A stretch of 64,000 nt of DNA from assembly GCA_023362775.1 (NCBI GenBank), contig JALMGJ010000026.1, forward strand, positions 248,001-312,000, given 5' to 3'. How positions within the stretch are numbered: position 1 is the first letter of the stretch; the number at the start of each line of letters is the position of its first letter. The notes under the pieces are model-generated. The model ran no database searches. It worked only from the letters and a program-made list of their open reading frames with translations, and was not told where the DNA came from. The DNA comes from Charina bottae. Its lineage: Eukaryota; Chordata; Lepidosauria; Squamata; Charinaidae. Both the position numbers and the translations under genes were made by a program. This document shows, one piece after another, positions 62,324 to 64,000 of this stretch.

Positions 62324-64000
62324 TGTCACAGTTAGTGTCAAAAGTGTATAGTCACAGCCAGTGTCAAAACTGTATAGTCACAGCCAGTGTCAAAACTGTA
62401 TATGTCACAGTCAGTGTCAAAACTGTATAGTCACAGCCAGTGTCAAAACTGTATAGTCACAGCTAGGGTCAAAACTGTATATGTCAAAGCCAGTGTCAAA
62501 ACTGTATATGTCACAGTCAGTGTCATAACTGTATAGTCACAGCCAGTGCCAAAACTGTATAGTCACAGCCAGTGTCAAAACTGTATATGTCACAGTCAGT
62601 GTCAAAACTGTATATGTCACAGTCAGTGTCAAAACTGTATAGTCACAGCCAGTGTCAAAACAGTATATGTCACAGTCAGTTTCAAAACTGTATAGTCACA
62701 GCCAGTGTCAAAACTGTAAAGACACAGCCAGTGTGAAAACGGTATATGTCACAGTCAGTGTCAAAACTGTATAGTCACAGCCAGTGTCAAAACTGTATAG
62801 TCACAGCCAGTGTCAAAACTGTATATGTCACAGTCAGTGTCAAAACTGTATAGTAACAGCCAATGTCAAAACTGTATATGTCACAGCCAGTGTCAAAACT
62901 GTATAGTCACAGCCAGTGTCAAAACTGTATATGTCACAGTCAGTGTCAAAACTGTATATGTCACAGCCAGTGTCAAAACTGTATAGTCACAGCCAGTGTC
63001 AAAACTGTATATGTCACAGCCAGTGTCAAAACTGTATAGTCACAGCCAGTGTCAAAACTGTATATGTCACAGTCAGTGTCAAAACTGTATATGTCACAGT
63101 CAGTGTCAAAACTGTATAGTCACAGCCAGTGTCAAAACTGTATATGTCACAGTCAGTGTCAAAACTGTATAGTCACAGCCAGTGTCAAAACTGTATAGTC
63201 ACAGCCAGTGTCAAAACGGTATATGTCACAGTCAGTGTCAAAACTGTATAGTCACAGCCAGTGTCAAAACTGTATATGTCACAGCCAGTGTCAAAACTGT
63301 ATATGTCACAGCCAGTGTCAAAACGGTATATGTCACAGTCAGTGTCAAAACTGTATAGTCACAGCCAGTGTCAAAACTGTATATGTCACAGCCAGTGTCA
63401 AAACTGTATATGTCACAGCCAGTGTAAAAACTGTATATGTCACAGTCAGTGTCAAAACTGTATAGTCACAGCCAGTGTCAAAACTGTATATGTCACAGTC
63501 AGTGTCAAAACTGTATAGTCACAGCCAGTGTCAAAACTGTATATGTCACAGTCAGTGTCAAAACTGTATATGTCACAGTCAGTGTCAAAACTGTATAGTA
63601 ACAGCCAATGTCAAAACTGTATATGTCACAGCCAGTGTCAAAACTGTATAGTCACAGCCAGTGTCAAAACTGTATATGTCACAGTCAGTGTCAAAACTGT
63701 ATATGTCACAGCCAGTGTCAAAACTGTATAGTCACAGCCAGTGTCAAAACTGTATATGTCACATTCAGTGTCAAAACTGTATATGTCACAGTCAGTGTCA
63801 AAACTGTATAGTCACAGCCAGTGTCAAAACTGTATATGTCACAGTCAGTGTCAAAACTGTATAGTCACAGCCAGTGTCAAAACTGTATAGTCACAGCCAG
63901 TGTCAAAATGGTATATGTCACAGTCAGTGTCAAATCTGTATATGTCACAGTCAGTGTCAAAACTGTATATGTCACAGTCAGTGTCAAAACTGTATAGTCA

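Larger units (their letters stand above)
1..64000 (+). repeat. Satellite DNA array, 26/27-bp unit, fills the window
   Basis: Every line of the window is made of head-to-tail units containing the core TGTCAAAACTGTATA preceded by CACAGCCAG or CACAGTCAG. No inversion of orientation and no foreign sequence longer than the 17-bp insertion was seen. The unit is about 40% G+C (11 of 26 bases in the short form, 10 of 27 in the commonest long form). The pattern is unbroken at base 1 and base 64,000, so the real array is longer. Arrays of this kind are typical of eukaryotic constitutive heterochromatin; the family itself is not one I recognise. No protein-coding gene, tRNA, rRNA, ncRNA gene, promoter, terminator or mobile element can be supported anywhere inside it. 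Confidence 0.99.
60190..64000. repeat. Right-end satellite with insertion units 29 and 30
   Basis: Plain dimers and trimers plus two F1 cassettes. The stretch 62,200-63,000 matches 58,600-59,400 at 3,594 bp. It holds all three AAAATGG units seen in the window (60,284; 61,924; 63,905). The array continues to the last base. Confidence 0.85.

Noticed and set aside
1..64000. CRISPR array (short direct repeats at regular spacing)
   Set aside because: Repeats are contiguous; there are no unique spacers, no leader and no cas genes.
1..64000. Bacterial-type promoters on the minus strand (TTGACA in every unit)
   Set aside because: The nearest TATACA lies only 11-12 bp from TTGACA, far from the usual 16-18, and the motif occurs in every unit by repetition.
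1..64000. Known primate alpha satellite or a CENP-B box
   Set aside because: Unit length is 26-27 bp, not 171, and no sequence resembling TTCG followed by CGGG occurs.
1..64000. Telomeric repeat
   Set aside because: No G-rich 5-8-bp motif; the unit is 26-27 bp with balanced G and C.
1..64000. Subdivision of the unit into two ~13-bp ancestral repeats (GTCA at spacing 12 and 14)
   Set aside because: Only GTCA is shared between the halves; the rest does not align better than chance by eye.

Overview
The whole 64,000-base window is one uninterrupted satellite array. From the first base to the last, every stretch I read is a 26- or 27-bp unit, head to tail and always in the same orientation. The unit carries the core TGTCAAAACTGTATA. 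At a mean of about 26.5 bp there are roughly 2,400 units. I see no gene, RNA gene, transposon, unique spacer or non-satellite sequence. The array has no flank in the window, so it runs past both ends. An array this long and this internally duplicated points to eukaryotic heterochromatin (pericentromeric, centromeric, subtelomeric or a sex/B chromosome block) in a long-read assembly. I do not recognise the satellite family and cannot name the organism.

Structure is hierarchical. Level 1 is the unit: a 26-bp form (junction TATAGTCAC, nearly always AGCCAG inside) and a 27-bp form (junction TATATGTCAC, AGTCAG or AGCCAG inside). Level 2 is the 53-bp dimer (26+27) and the 80-bp trimer (26+27+27). 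Level 3 is a set of marked cassettes. The clearest marker is a 43-bp unit with a 17-bp insertion (TCTATATACAGATACAG), present 30 times, in two downstream haplotypes. A second marker is the GTAAAGACAC unit, present 20 times. Level 4 is a nest of segmental tandem duplications with offsets of about 0.7, 1.2, 1.42, 1.77, 2.10, 2.34, 2.65, 2.88, 3.25, 3.34, 3.65, 5.18 and 6.60 kb, many differing by only a few bases where I compared them.

Layout: 0-7.5 kb, two rounds of about 1.7-2.9 kb duplication with seven insertion units; 7.5-11.3 kb, a mosaic with 0.7-kb nested repeats; 11.3-14.1 kb, a 1.42-kb tandem pair; 13.6-19.4 kb, a 2.89-kb tandem pair; 19.8-23.7 kb, a 2.10-kb tandem pair; 25.8-41.3 kb, a large block built from a 3,651-bp unit, a 6,602-bp offset copy and a 1,767-bp pair; 41-49.4 kb, a 5,175-bp offset pair with a third partial copy; 49.3-57 kb, 3,338- and 2,338-bp offset copies; 57-64 kb, further copies of the 46-49 kb material and a 1,479-bp offset pair.

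The many short forward-strand open frames are arithmetic products of the repeat. A 26-bp unit shifts the reading frame by one base, a 27-bp unit keeps it, and the stop is the TAG in TATAGTC. They use GTG within the repeat as a start. I annotate no coding sequence. All block boundaries were found by eye from diagnostic variants and should be read as about +/-30 bp.
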